From Pseudobutyrivibrio ruminis (GTDB lineage Bacteria; Bacillota; Clostridia; Lachnospirales; Lachnospiraceae): a DNA stretch of 64,000 nucleotides. The stretch covers positions 58,151-122,150 of the forward strand of contig NZ_SVET01000009.1 in assembly GCF_015057245.1 (NCBI RefSeq), read 5' to 3'. Positions 44,989-53,487 of this stretch are shown piece after piece. The position numbers were made by a program, and so were the translations under genes. The notes under the pieces are model-generated. The model worked only from the letters and a program-made list of their open reading frames with translations, did not search any database and was not told the origin of the DNA. Numbering within the stretch: the stretch's first letter is position 1; each line of letters opens with the position of its first letter.

Positions 44989-46125
44989 ATGAGAGACTTA
45001 GGAGACATCAGGGTAGAAATCGATCAGGTAGACAAGGAGATTCTTAATCTTTTCAACAAAAGAATGGAGCTTGCCTGCCAGGTAGCTGAGTACAAAATCG
45101 CTACAGGTAAAAAGGTTTACGACAAAGAGCGTGAGGATGCAAAGCTAGAAAAGCTTTCATCATATGTTGACGATGATTTTAGCGAGCAGGCTGTCAAAGA
45201 GCTATACACACAGATAATGTCCATCAGCCGCAAAAAGCAATTTGCTATTTTGCAAGAGCGAGGAGTATCTTTTGACACTGGCTTTACGCAGGTAGACAGA
45301 TTCGATTTTTCAGATGCAGTTGTATGTTTCCAAGGCGTTCAAGGGGCTTATTCTCAGCTTGCAATGCTGGCATTTTTTGATGACGAAATGAAAGATAGCT
45401 TTCATGTAGATTTATGGCGCGATGCTATGGAAGCAATCAGTACAGGTAAAGCTGATTATGCAGTTCTTCCAATCGAGAATAGCTTGGCTGGTTCTATTGA
45501 GGAGAACTTTGATTTACTTTCTGAATACAATGTTGCCATTATTGGCGAACAGATTCTTAAGGTTGATCACGCCTTACTTGGTGTTAAAGGTGCCACTATA
45601 AATGATATAAAAACAGTATATTCTCATCCTAAGGCGATAGCCCAGTGTGAAAACTATATTCGCAAGTATCACATTGATTGGGATGTTAAAAACCTAAGAA
45701 ATACAGCTATGAGTGCTCAGAAAATCCAGGATGATGGAGATAAGACTCAGGCTGCTATTGGTAGTAAATATAATGCGGTTTTATACAACCTTGATATTCT
45801 TGAGGAATCAATTCAGGATGATAAAAATAACGAGACACGTTTTATAATTGTTTCTAAGGATAAGAAATATAAAAAATCTGCAGATAAAATTAGTCTTTGC
45901 TTAGAGATTTCTCACGAACCAGGAAGTCTTTACAGGATTCTTTCAAACCTCATTTTCAATGGTATCAATATGAACCGAATCGAATCTAGACCAATTAAAG
46001 GCGTAAATTGGCAGTATAGATTCTTTATAGACATAGATGGCAATCTGAACGATGAGGCAGTTAGAAATGCACTTACTGGTCTAAAAGAGGAATGCGTAAG
46101 CATTAGAGTTTTAGGAAACTATTAA
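44989..46125 (+). CDS. pheA: Bifunctional chorismate mutase/prephenate dehydratase
   Basis: The P-protein converts chorismate to prephenate and then to phenylpyruvate in phenylalanine synthesis. The 378-residue protein has an AroQ chorismate mutase domain (~1-90: IRVEIDQVDKEILNLFNKRMEL), the dehydratase (~105-285: FQGVQGAYSQLAML, LPIENSLAGSI, and NETRFIIVS in place of the TRF motif) and a C-terminal ACT domain (LEISHEPGSLYRILSNLI, then NRIESRPIKG) for feedback inhibition by phenylalanine. No T-box or attenuator is seen upstream. Confidence 0.95.
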   Translation: MRDLGDIRVEIDQVDKEILNLFNKRMELACQVAEYKIATGKKVYDKEREDAKLEKLSSYVDDDFSEQAVKELYTQIMSISRKKQFAILQERGVSFDTGFTQVDRFDFSDAVVCFQGVQGAYSQLAMLAFFDDEMKDSFHVDLWRDAMEAISTGKADYAVLPIENSLAGSIEENFDLLSEYNVAIIGEQILKVDHALLGVKGATINDIKTVYSHPKAIAQCENYIRKYHIDWDVKNLRNTAMSAQKIQDDGDKTQAAIGSKYNAVLYNLDILEESIQDDKNNETRFIIVSKDKKYKKSADKISLCLEISHEPGSLYRILSNLIFNGINMNRIESRPIKGVNWQYRFFIDIDGNLNDEAVRNALTGLKEECVSIRVLGNY

Positions 46126-46143
46126 TTTCGTAATGGGGGGAAC

Positions 46144-47658
46144 ATGAAATTATTTGCAAGCATTTACATTGGCTCTTATGAGACTACAATGAAAGTTTTT
46201 GAAATCAGTAAACAGAAGGGGATTAAGACTGTGGACACTCTTAAAATCCCTTCTGATATTATCAGAGATGTGCTTGAGCATGGCCGTATCTTACCTCAGA
46301 CTACGGACAAGCTTTGTCGCGTTTTAAATGATATGCGCCGCACTATGGAAGGCTATAAAGTGGATAGTTATTCTGTAGTAGCAGGTCCTAATATCAGGCA
46401 GGCTGAAAACGCTATCATCTTTTTAGAGCAAATAAAAATGCATACCGGATTTACGGTAAATGTTCTCTCTAATTCTGAGCAGAGATTCTTAGGCTATGAA
46501 GCTGTGGCATCCACAGAGGGCTTCGAAGAGCTTATTAACGAATCCGCTGTTCTTGTTGATGTGGGCGGTGTCTCACTTCAAATCACACTTTTCTCAAAGG
46601 GAAAAATCGTTACAACTCAACATTTATCAATGGGTACAGTTTCTATAAGTGAGAACCTTAGAAAGCTGGGAACTATATCAAATAATTCTTTTGAGCAAAC
46701 CTACGAGATGATGTATAAGGAACTGGAAGTTTTTAAAACCATGTTTTTGAGAGATATGGTTCCAAAGTACATGATTCTTTTAGGGGTGCAGGTTAGTACC
46801 ATTGCTGAGAGAATATCCAATTTTTCCTCAAAACAAATTAAAACAAAGGACTACCTTGAATTCCTAAACAAGATTAATAAGAACTATATTAAGGCGTTCG
46901 AGCTGAAGCATGATGTTTATCTGGACAATGAAAATCTTATCGAACCAATGGTAATGCTTTATAAGGTTTTGGCTGAAACACTTGCTCCTGAAATTGTGTA
47001 TGCTCCGGGAGTATCTGTAAGTGAGGGTGTTGCATATAATCATAGCTATTCCAAGAAATGGCTTACGTCATCCCATGATTTTGATAACGATATTATTTCA
47101 GCAGCTTGGGCTATTGCCAAACGCTATGATAGCTATCAGCCACATTTAAAGGCTTTATTCAAGCTTTCCAGCGAAATATTTGATGCTATGAAAAAGTATC
47201 ATGGGCTTGGTAAAAGACAAAGAGTTCTTATGCAATGTATAGCTATTCTTCATGATTGTGGAAAATATATTTCATTATCAGAAGCATCAAGCTGTTCATA
47301 TACCATTATTATGTCTTCTGAAATCCTAGGACTTAGTCACAAGGAAAGGGAGATAATAGCTACAACTGTTGAATTTAACAGAAAGCCTGTTGAACCATAT
47401 GAGAACCTTTCGGACAAGTTCACCCAGGATGAGTACGTAACTATCCTGAAGCTACTTGCAATTTTAAAGGTTGCCAATGCTCTTGATAGATCGCATAAGC
47501 AGAAAATCAAAAATGTTTCAATGCGAGTAAAGGACAGAGAGCTTGTGATTTCAATTGAGGCCAACAGCTCACTTGCCCTTGAAAAGGGATTATTCAAAAA
47601 GAATGCAGATTATTTCGAGGAAATCTTTTCTATAAAACCAGTTCTTAGAGAAAACTAG
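46144..47658 (+). CDS. ppx: Exopolyphosphatase (Ppx/GppA family)
   Basis: This family removes phosphate from polyphosphate ends or from pppGpp. The 504-residue protein has the ASKHA fold in its first ~300 residues (IYIGSYETTMKVFEI, ALVDVGGVSLQITLFSKGKI with the phosphate-binding loop, and HLSMGTVSISENL). A C-terminal HD-like domain carries CIAILHDCGKYIS and follows at ~340-500. Polyphosphate as substrate is supported by the neighbour ppk1, 17 nt downstream. GppA activity is not excluded. Confidence 0.88.
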   Translation: MKLFASIYIGSYETTMKVFEISKQKGIKTVDTLKIPSDIIRDVLEHGRILPQTTDKLCRVLNDMRRTMEGYKVDSYSVVAGPNIRQAENAIIFLEQIKMHTGFTVNVLSNSEQRFLGYEAVASTEGFEELINESAVLVDVGGVSLQITLFSKGKIVTTQHLSMGTVSISENLRKLGTISNNSFEQTYEMMYKELEVFKTMFLRDMVPKYMILLGVQVSTIAERISNFSSKQIKTKDYLEFLNKINKNYIKAFELKHDVYLDNENLIEPMVMLYKVLAETLAPEIVYAPGVSVSEGVAYNHSYSKKWLTSSHDFDNDIISAAWAIAKRYDSYQPHLKALFKLSSEIFDAMKKYHGLGKRQRVLMQCIAILHDCGKYISLSEASSCSYTIIMSSEILGLSHKEREIIATTVEFNRKPVEPYENLSDKFTQDEYVTILKLLAILKVANALDRSHKQKIKNVSMRVKDRELVISIEANSSLALEKGLFKKNADYFEEIFSIKPVLREN

Positions 47659-47674
47659 ATTTTTAGGAGGCGTT

Positions 47675-49831
47675 ATGGGAAGCAAAATCAATATTTCAGA
47701 TGCAAAATACTATGATAATAGAGAACTTAGCTGGTTAAAGTTCGAGCTAAGAGTATTGAATGAAGCTATGGTTAAAGAGCTTCCTATTTTGGAGCGCATT
47801 AAATTCGTTAGTATAACTTCTTCTAATTTGGATGAGTTCTTCATGGTTCGTGTAGCTTCTCTTAAAGATATGGAGCATGCAGGCTACACAAAGCCTGATA
47901 TTGCAGGAATGACACCTACAGAGCAGCTCATTGCAATTAACGAAAAGACAAGAGAGCTAGTAGAGCTTCAGTACAACATATGGGGCAAGCATCTCAACCC
48001 GGCATTAAAAGAAAACGGAATCATCCTATACGATAAATACGAGGATTTAAATGAGGAGCAATTGAAATTCGTGGATTCATTTTTTATGAGCCAGGTTTAT
48101 CCCGTTCTTACTCCAATGGCCTTTGATGCATCTAGACCGTTTCCACTTATAAGAAACAAATCTCTAAATATTGCAGCGCTGATTGAAAAGAAAAAGGGGT
48201 CTACAGTAGCAGGTAACGACAGTGACGATGTTGAGTTTGCCACTGTTCAGGTTCCATCAGTTTTACCTCGATTTGTATCCCTTCCATCAGACGAAAAACA
48301 TCACGATTGCTTCATCCTTTTGGAACAGATTATCGAGCGCAACATGGATAAGCTCTTTTTAAATTATAATGTTGTGGCAGCCTCTCCATATCGAATCATG
48401 AGAAATGCCGATTTTTCAATCGACGAAGAGGGCGCAGAAGATTTGCTTTTAGAAATCGAAAAACAGATTAAATCACGACAGTGGGGCGAAGTAATTCGTC
48501 TCGAGGTGGAATCTACAATTAACAAGAAGCTTCTTTCAATTTTAAAGAAAAACTTAGGTGTAAATGAGATAGATATTTATAAAATCAAGGGACCTATTGA
48601 TTTAACCTATCTTATGAAGCTTTATGGAATCGATGGTCATAGTGACCTTAGAGCTCCTAGTTTTAAGCCTCAAAGTAACCCTCGCCTTAAGCCAGGTGAA
48701 AAGCTTTTTGACGAGATTAAAAAGGGAGATATTTTCCTCCATCATCCATATGAAAGCTTTGACCCTGTAGTAGATTTTATTGCACAGGCCGCCTTTGATC
48801 CACAGGTGCTTGCCATCAAGCAGACTTTATACAGAGTTAGCGGTAATTCGCCTATCATAGCAAGCCTTGCCCATGCTGCTGAAAATGGAAAGCAGGTTAC
48901 AGTACTTGTTGAGCTGAAGGCTCGTTTTGACGAGGAGAATAATATCATCTGGGCAAAGAAGCTTGAGAAAGCTGGATGTCATGTAATTTATGGATTAGTA
49001 GGATTAAAGACCCACTGCAAGATTGCTCTTGTTGTTAGAAGAGAAGATGATGGCATCCGCCGCTATGTTCATCTTGGTACCGGAAATTATAATGATTCCA
49101 CTGCTAAGCTATACACCGATTGCGGTATGTTTACCTGCAATGAAAAATATGGCGAAGATGCTACCGCTGTATTTAATATGCTTTCCGGATACTCAGAGCC
49201 AGCAAGCTGGAATAAGCTTGTTGTAGCCCCACTTTGGCTAAGGGACACCTTCGTTACTTTGATTAATAGAGAGATTCGACATGCCAAAGAGGGAAAGGAA
49301 GCACGAATTATTGCAAAGATGAATTCCCTTTGCGACAAAGAGATTATCGAAAAGCTTTATGAGGCAAGCAATGCCGGAGTAAAAATAAATCTTATTGTTC
49401 GAGGCATATGTTGTCTTAGAACAGGCATTCCAGGAGTTAGCGAGAATATTCATGTGTCATCCATTGTTGGCACATATCTTGAGCATGCTAGAATTTTCTA
49501 TTTCTATAACAACGGATTAGAAGATATCTACATGGGTTCAGCGGACTGGATGCCACGTAATTTAGATAGACGTGTTGAAATAATTTTCCCAGTTGAGGAC
49601 GTTATTTTAAAGAATAAAGTTAAGCATATTCTTGATGTCCAGCTTGGAGATACCCTAAAGGCTTACGAGATGACAGCGGATGGAAACTATGTTAGAATAA
49701 AGCCTGTTCGTGGCAAGAAGCCTGTGGGTGCACAGGATACCTTCTGCCGAGAGGCAAAGAAAAATAACGAGCCAGAGATTGATTATTTCAAAAAGCGTAC
49801 CTTTACGCCTATCTTTGGCAATGAGGTTTAA
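47675..49831 (+). CDS. ppk1: Polyphosphate kinase 1
   Basis: Ppk1 polymerises the gamma-phosphate of ATP into polyphosphate. The 718-residue protein has the N domain (YYDNRELSWLKFELRVLNEA), the head domain (~130-330) and two phospholipase-D-like C domains. These hold the phosphorylated His and Arg region (LVGLKTHCKIALVVRRED), HLGTGNYNDSTAKLYTD and, near the end, YMGSADWMPRNLDRRVEI. It is followed directly by a HAD phosphatase and preceded by ppx, forming a polyphosphate module. Confidence 0.97.
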   Translation: MGSKINISDAKYYDNRELSWLKFELRVLNEAMVKELPILERIKFVSITSSNLDEFFMVRVASLKDMEHAGYTKPDIAGMTPTEQLIAINEKTRELVELQYNIWGKHLNPALKENGIILYDKYEDLNEEQLKFVDSFFMSQVYPVLTPMAFDASRPFPLIRNKSLNIAALIEKKKGSTVAGNDSDDVEFATVQVPSVLPRFVSLPSDEKHHDCFILLEQIIERNMDKLFLNYNVVAASPYRIMRNADFSIDEEGAEDLLLEIEKQIKSRQWGEVIRLEVESTINKKLLSILKKNLGVNEIDIYKIKGPIDLTYLMKLYGIDGHSDLRAPSFKPQSNPRLKPGEKLFDEIKKGDIFLHHPYESFDPVVDFIAQAAFDPQVLAIKQTLYRVSGNSPIIASLAHAAENGKQVTVLVELKARFDEENNIIWAKKLEKAGCHVIYGLVGLKTHCKIALVVRREDDGIRRYVHLGTGNYNDSTAKLYTDCGMFTCNEKYGEDATAVFNMLSGYSEPASWNKLVVAPLWLRDTFVTLINREIRHAKEGKEARIIAKMNSLCDKEIIEKLYEASNAGVKINLIVRGICCLRTGIPGVSENIHVSSIVGTYLEHARIFYFYNNGLEDIYMGSADWMPRNLDRRVEIIFPVEDVILKNKVKHILDVQLGDTLKAYEMTADGNYVRIKPVRGKKPVGAQDTFCREAKKNNEPEIDYFKKRTFTPIFGNEV

Positions 49832-50653
49832 ATGAGTAAAAAAATACTTGCAATTGATTTGGATGACACAACTTTCGATGACAATAAGGACATCTGTAAG
49901 GCCAATCTTGATGCTTTAAATGCTATGCTTGATGCAGGGCATGTGCTTGCTGTAGATACAGGCCGTCCCACACACGTCATGAAAAAGCTTTTAAAGCGAT
50001 TTGAAGTTTTTGATAGAGAAAATGTTTATCTTTTAGGTTACCAGGGAACCGTTGGTACTAGAGCCACCGATGATGAAGTATTGTTTGGACATTTCCTTGA
50101 TAATGAAGCAGCAATAAAGCTTATGACATATTCAAAAAATGCTGGCTTAACCACCATTATTTTTGAATTTGGACAGATTTATTCTTTTTCGCTAAATGCT
50201 GACACAGACAGATATTCTGAGATTTCAAAGGAGCCAATTACCGTAATTGAATCACCTGAGGATCTTAGGGGCCATAATCTTACAAAGATGATGGTAGTAA
50301 ATTTCGAAGACCATGAGAAGCTGTTCCAGTTTGAGGAAGCTCATAAGGCCGAAATGGAAGATTCATTTGTCAGCATGTTTTCAAATGTTGCTTTCCTTGA
50401 GTATGTTGGAAAGGATTCTAGCAAAGGCGCCGGGCTTACAGAGCTTGCATCTATTCTCGATGTAGATATGAAAGACACAGTAGCATGTGGCGATGAGAGA
50501 AACGATATCAGCATGGTTCAGGCTGCCGGTGTAGGAGTTGCTGTGGCAAATGCCAGAGATGAGCTTAAGGCAGTGGCAGACTATATTACAGTTTTAGATA
50601 ATAATAACGGAGCAGTAGCAGAGGCAATCAACAAATTTATTCTTAATTCGTAG
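49832..50653 (+). CDS. Cof-type HAD-family phosphatase
   Basis: The 273-residue protein is a type IIB HAD hydrolase. The nucleophile motif is AIDLDDTTFDDN (Asp near residue 8), a cap domain spans ~85-195, and the metal-binding end is VACGDERNDISMVQAAGVGVAVANA. Such enzymes dephosphorylate sugar phosphates or flavin and pyridoxal precursors; the substrate cannot be read from the sequence. The ATG follows the ppk1 stop immediately, so the genes are co-translated. Confidence 0.88.
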   Translation: MSKKILAIDLDDTTFDDNKDICKANLDALNAMLDAGHVLAVDTGRPTHVMKKLLKRFEVFDRENVYLLGYQGTVGTRATDDEVLFGHFLDNEAAIKLMTYSKNAGLTTIIFEFGQIYSFSLNADTDRYSEISKEPITVIESPEDLRGHNLTKMMVVNFEDHEKLFQFEEAHKAEMEDSFVSMFSNVAFLEYVGKDSSKGAGLTELASILDVDMKDTVACGDERNDISMVQAAGVGVAVANARDELKAVADYITVLDNNNGAVAEAINKFILNS

Positions 50654-50660
50654 AAAATTG

Positions 50661-50689
50661 TTGACTCTGCGGGGCTTACGTGATATATT
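50661..50689 (+). promoter_or_regulatory. Strong promoter for infC-rpmI-rplT
   Basis: TTGACT (50661-50666), a 17-nt spacer and TATATT (50684-50689) with the extended TG at 50681-50682. It lies 8 nt after the HAD gene and drives the attenuated leader. Confidence 0.85.
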
Positions 50690-50712
50690 ATTCGTGTTGT
50701 GAAAACAAAGTA

Positions 50713-50832
50713 GAGTATCCACTCTCACCTTAGCACGTATATTTACAGTGACTTGGGTCTTATATTTCACACAAACCTTGTTTGTGATGATTTATGGTGG
50801 ATATTCTGTATCCACTATTTTTTTTATTATTT
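50713..50832 (+). promoter_or_regulatory. infC leader with antiterminator/terminator switch (L20-type)
   Basis: TATCCAC occurs twice, at 50716-50722 and 50809-50815. Both copies are complementary to GTGGATA at 50797-50803. Pairing with the first copy makes a long-range antiterminator; pairing with the second makes a terminator hairpin followed by a T-rich tract. A further hairpin, CACAAA/TTTGTG, lies at 50770-50786. Location and design match the L20-controlled infC leader known from Bacillus; L20 is encoded two genes downstream. Confidence 0.85.
50797..50832 (+). terminator. Attenuator hairpin in the infC leader
   Basis: GTGGATA (50797-50803) with TATCCAC (50809-50815), 5-nt loop, then TATTTTTTTTATTATTT. 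It ends 1 nt before the infC ribosome site. Confidence 0.85.
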
Positions 50833-50844
50833 GGAGGTAGTACC

Positions 50845-51354
50845 ATTAGCGAATTAATGATTAATGAGCAGATTCGCGACAAAGAAGTTCGTGTAATTGG
50901 CTCTGATGGGGAACAGCTTGGCATTATGTCAGCACGAGAGGCACAGAAGCTTGCCGATGATGAAGGATTAGATCTTGTAAAGATTTCACCAAAGGCTAAT
51001 CCACCAGTGTGCAAGATTGTTGATTACGGTAAATACCGTTATGAGCAGGCACGCCGTGAAAAGGAAGCTAAGAAAAAGCAGCATGTTGTTGAGGTAAAAG
51101 AGATTCGTATGTCTCCAAACATTGATGCTAATGATATGAACACAAAGGTAAATGCAGCTAAGAAGTTCATTTCAAAAGGCGATAAGGTTAAGGTAACACT
51201 TCGTTTCCGTGGCCGTGAAATGGCTCACATGCAGTCATCAAAGCATATTCTTGATGATTTTGCTGAGGCACTTGCTGATGTTGCAGTAGTGGAAAAGGCA
51301 CCAAAGATTGAGGGTCGTAGTATGAGCCTGGTGCTTACAGAAAAGAAATCGTAA
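50845..51354 (+). CDS. infC: Translation initiation factor IF-3
   Basis: IF-3 checks start codons and keeps subunits apart. The 169-residue product has MINEQIRDKEVRVIGSDGEQ, the linker, and the C-terminal domain (EIRMSPNIDANDMNTKVNAA, then KVTLRFRGREMAH). The ribosome site TTGGAGGTAG at 50831-50840 is correctly spaced only for ATT 50845; the next ATG, at 50857, is too far away. ATT is the known rare infC start that IF-3 itself represses. A frame from 50794 would start inside the attenuator and is not used. Confidence 0.95.
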   Translation: MSELMINEQIRDKEVRVIGSDGEQLGIMSAREAQKLADDEGLDLVKISPKANPPVCKIVDYGKYRYEQARREKEAKKKQHVVEVKEIRMSPNIDANDMNTKVNAAKKFISKGDKVKVTLRFRGREMAHMQSSKHILDDFAEALADVAVVEKAPKIEGRSMSLVLTEKKS

Positions 51355-51372
51355 TACAGGAGGAAATTTATC

Positions 51373-51570
51373 ATGCCAAAGATGAAGACAAGAAGAGCAG
51401 CTGCAAAGCGCTTTAAGGTAACAGGAACAGGAAAGCTTAAGAGAAACAAGGCATACAAGAGCCACATCTTAACCAAGAAGACTACAAAGAGAAAGAGAAA
51501 TCTTCGTCAGTCAGCAATCGTTGATTCAACAAACGTAAAGAACATGAAGAAAGTACTTCCATATCTCTAA
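51373..51570 (+). CDS. rpmI: 50S ribosomal protein L35
   Basis: This 65-residue, strongly basic protein starts MPKMKTRRAAAKRFKVTGTG and ends with NMKKVLPYL, the L35 pattern. It lies between infC and rplT as in nearly all Firmicutes. It has an ACAGGAGG site. Confidence 0.98.
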   Translation: MPKMKTRRAAAKRFKVTGTGKLKRNKAYKSHILTKKTTKRKRNLRQSAIVDSTNVKNMKKVLPYL

Positions 51571-51614
51571 AATAGATTTGGAAATGTTATTTATTTGGTT
51601 AGGAGGAATTTAAA

Positions 51615-51971
51615 ATGGCAAGAGTTAAAGGCGGATTAAACGCTAAGAAAAGACATAATAGAACATTAAAGTTAGCAAAGGGTTACAGAGGCGCTAGAAG
51701 CAAGCAGTATCGTGTTGCAAAGCAGTCAGTTATGCGTGCCCTTACATCATCATACGCTGGTAGAAAGCAGAAGAAGAGACAGTTCAGACAGCTTTGGATC
51801 GCTCGTATCAACGCTGCTGCACGTATCAATGGACTTTCATATTCTAAGTTCATGTACGGTCTTAAGCTCGCTGGTGTTGAGATGAACAGAAAGATGCTCG
51901 CTGAGCTCGCTGTTAACGATGCCGAAGGTTTTGCTAAGCTTGTTGAAGTTGCAAAGTCTAAGGTAGCTTAA
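51615..51971 (+). CDS. rplT: 50S ribosomal protein L20
   Basis: L20 is an early 23S rRNA binder and the likely repressor of its own operon through the infC leader. The 118-residue protein has ARVKGGLNAKKRHNRTLKLA, YAGRKQKKRQFRQLWIARIN and NRKMLAELAVND. It has a TTAGGAGGAA site and ends at a strong terminator. Confidence 0.98.
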   Translation: MARVKGGLNAKKRHNRTLKLAKGYRGARSKQYRVAKQSVMRALTSSYAGRKQKKRQFRQLWIARINAAARINGLSYSKFMYGLKLAGVEMNRKMLAELAVNDAEGFAKLVEVAKSKVA

Positions 51972-51988
51972 TTTCAAAACAAACGATT

Positions 51989-52026
51989 AAAGGAGTAAAT
52001 CAGAGATGATTTACTCCTTTTTTGTT
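51989..52026 (+). terminator. Intrinsic terminator after rplT
   Basis: A perfect 12-bp stem, AAAGGAGTAAAT (51989-52000) with ATTTACTCCTTT (52009-52020), an 8-nt loop and a T-run through 52023. It closes the infC operon. Confidence 0.93.
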
Positions 52027-52032
52027 TACCTA

Positions 52033-52048
52033 AGTTTATCGTTAAACT
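52033..52048 (+). promoter_or_regulatory. Upstream LacI-type operator of the alpha-glucoside operon
   Basis: AGTTTATCGTTAAACT is an inverted repeat with a central CG, the form bound by LacI-family proteins. Its centre is 147 bp from the centre of the second operator. Confidence 0.6.
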
Positions 52049-52059
52049 GAAATCAAAAA

Positions 52060-52073
52060 TATTTTGCAAAATA
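52060..52073 (+). repeat. 14-bp palindrome in the same promoter region
   Basis: TATTTTGCAAAATA reads the same on both strands. It lies between the upstream operator and the promoter. A similar TTTTGCAAA word occurs at the end of the lacI-type gene (59454-59462). It may be another binding site, or chance in AT-rich DNA. Confidence 0.35.
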
Positions 52074-52142
52074 ATTTTTAACAAAATTTAATCTAGTATG
52101 ATGTGCATATCTAATAAAAAGCCAAAATATCAATAAATTGTA

Positions 52143-52171
52143 TTGACTTTCTGATTTAATAAAACTAATAT
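52143..52171 (+). promoter_or_regulatory. Promoter of the alpha-glucoside operon
   Basis: TTGACT (52143-52148), a 17-nt spacer and TAATAT (52166-52171). The expected start site is near 52178, and the downstream operator begins about 4 nt later. Confidence 0.85.
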
Positions 52172-52181
52172 TTCATCAAGG

Positions 52182-52193
52182 TTAAGCGCTAAA
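52182..52193 (+). promoter_or_regulatory. Downstream LacI-type operator
   Basis: TTAAGCGCTAAA fits the symmetric pattern TTWAGCGCTWAA with a central CG. Centred at about +10 of the promoter, it would block transcription when bound. The LacI-family gene at the end of the cassette is the likely partner. Confidence 0.65.
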
Positions 52194-52214
52194 CTTAATT
52201 AAAGGAGGATTTTT

Positions 52215-53474
52215 ATGAGACTGAAAAAATTAATGTTAAGCTCTGTTCTTGGGGGAACAATGATTATGAGTTTAATGATCGGGTGCGGACAGGCTGATAG
52301 CGGCTCTGAGGCAGCGACAAGTGCAGATGGAACAGAATCTATTCAACTTAAGGTTTGGGTTCCAGAAACTGAGATGGAATTAACAAAAGGATTTTGTGAG
52401 GAATTTGATGAGAATCATGCTGAGTATGATATCGAATTTACTTATGAAGCGGTAGAGAATGCTGATTCTATTACTCAGTTAAAGAACGATCCAGAGGTTG
52501 CGGCAGATGTGTTTGTCTATCCAACTGGCGGTGTTCCAGAAATGATTGAGGCAGGACTTATTTATCCAATCACAGTAAACGAGGATCAGGTTAAGTCAGC
52601 TTATGGCGAAAATGCTATTGCATCATGTTCAGCTGATGGAATTCTATACGGCATTCCTCAGACTCCAAATGCATTCTTTATGTATTACAACAAGAGCATG
52701 TACACAGAGGATGAGGTTAAATCATTGGAAACAATGATGGCTAAGGACTTGGGAGATGGAGTAAAGAACTTCTCTTGCTCTATAAATGACAGTTGGTACA
52801 TTGAGTCATTCTTCTATGCAAACGGTGGAACATTATATGGTGAGGATGGAACAGATCCAACTGATTGTTCATGGAATGATGAGAAGGGCTATGCTGTTGG
52901 CGAGTATCTTATCGATTTAGTTAACAATGACAAGTATGTTGAGAATATTGATGATGTTGCAACTGCTATGTTTAAAGATGGAGAGCTTGGTGCTATGTGT
53001 TCAGGCACTTGGATTTCTGATGATTTAAAAGCAGCTCTTGGTGATGATTTAGGTGCAACAGTTTTACCTACAATCAATATCGATGGTAAGGATTGCCAAT
53101 TAAGCAACTTCGCAGACTTTAAAGCATACGGTGTGAAATCATCTACTCAGTATCCAAAGGCAGCTCAGGAGCTCGCTGAATGGCTTGGCGGAGAGGAATG
53201 TCAGCTTGCTCGTTTCCAGGAAATCAATATGACTCCAACAGCTACAGCACTTTTATCGAATGCTGAAGTTCAGGCAAATGTTGCTGCATATGCATTGATT
53301 GATATGACTGGAAATTATTCAACTCCACAGCCTACAACATCTCAAATTGCTCAGTACTGGGATCCAGTAGCAGCATTTGGTATGGGCGTTGTTAACGGCG
53401 ATGTTACAAAAGCTAATCTACAGGAAAGCTTAGATGCAATGGTAGAAGGATTGACATCAAAGCTATCAGAATAA
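52215..53474 (+). CDS. Sugar ABC transporter substrate-binding lipoprotein
   Basis: This is the extracellular binding protein of a carbohydrate importer, most like maltose/maltodextrin-binding proteins (family 1). The 419-residue protein has a signal peptide with lipobox Cys24 (SLMIGCGQ) and a Ser/Thr linker. The mature domain has LKVWVPETEMELTKGFCEEF, then GIPQTPNAFFMYYNKSMYTE and GAMCSGTWISDDLKAALGDD. The alpha-glucosidase in the operon suggests malto- or isomalto-oligosaccharides as ligands. An AAAGGAGGAT site precedes the ATG. Confidence 0.9.
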   Translation: MRLKKLMLSSVLGGTMIMSLMIGCGQADSGSEAATSADGTESIQLKVWVPETEMELTKGFCEEFDENHAEYDIEFTYEAVENADSITQLKNDPEVAADVFVYPTGGVPEMIEAGLIYPITVNEDQVKSAYGENAIASCSADGILYGIPQTPNAFFMYYNKSMYTEDEVKSLETMMAKDLGDGVKNFSCSINDSWYIESFFYANGGTLYGEDGTDPTDCSWNDEKGYAVGEYLIDLVNNDKYVENIDDVATAMFKDGELGAMCSGTWISDDLKAALGDDLGATVLPTINIDGKDCQLSNFADFKAYGVKSSTQYPKAAQELAEWLGGEECQLARFQEINMTPTATALLSNAEVQANVAAYALIDMTGNYSTPQPTTSQIAQYWDPVAAFGMGVVNGDVTKANLQESLDAMVEGLTSKLSE

Positions 53475-53487
53475 GAAGGTGAAGGCA

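Noticed and set aside
50794..50844. Upstream extension of infC to an ATG at 50794
   Set aside because: It would start inside the attenuator hairpin, has no ribosome site and adds residues absent from IF-3.
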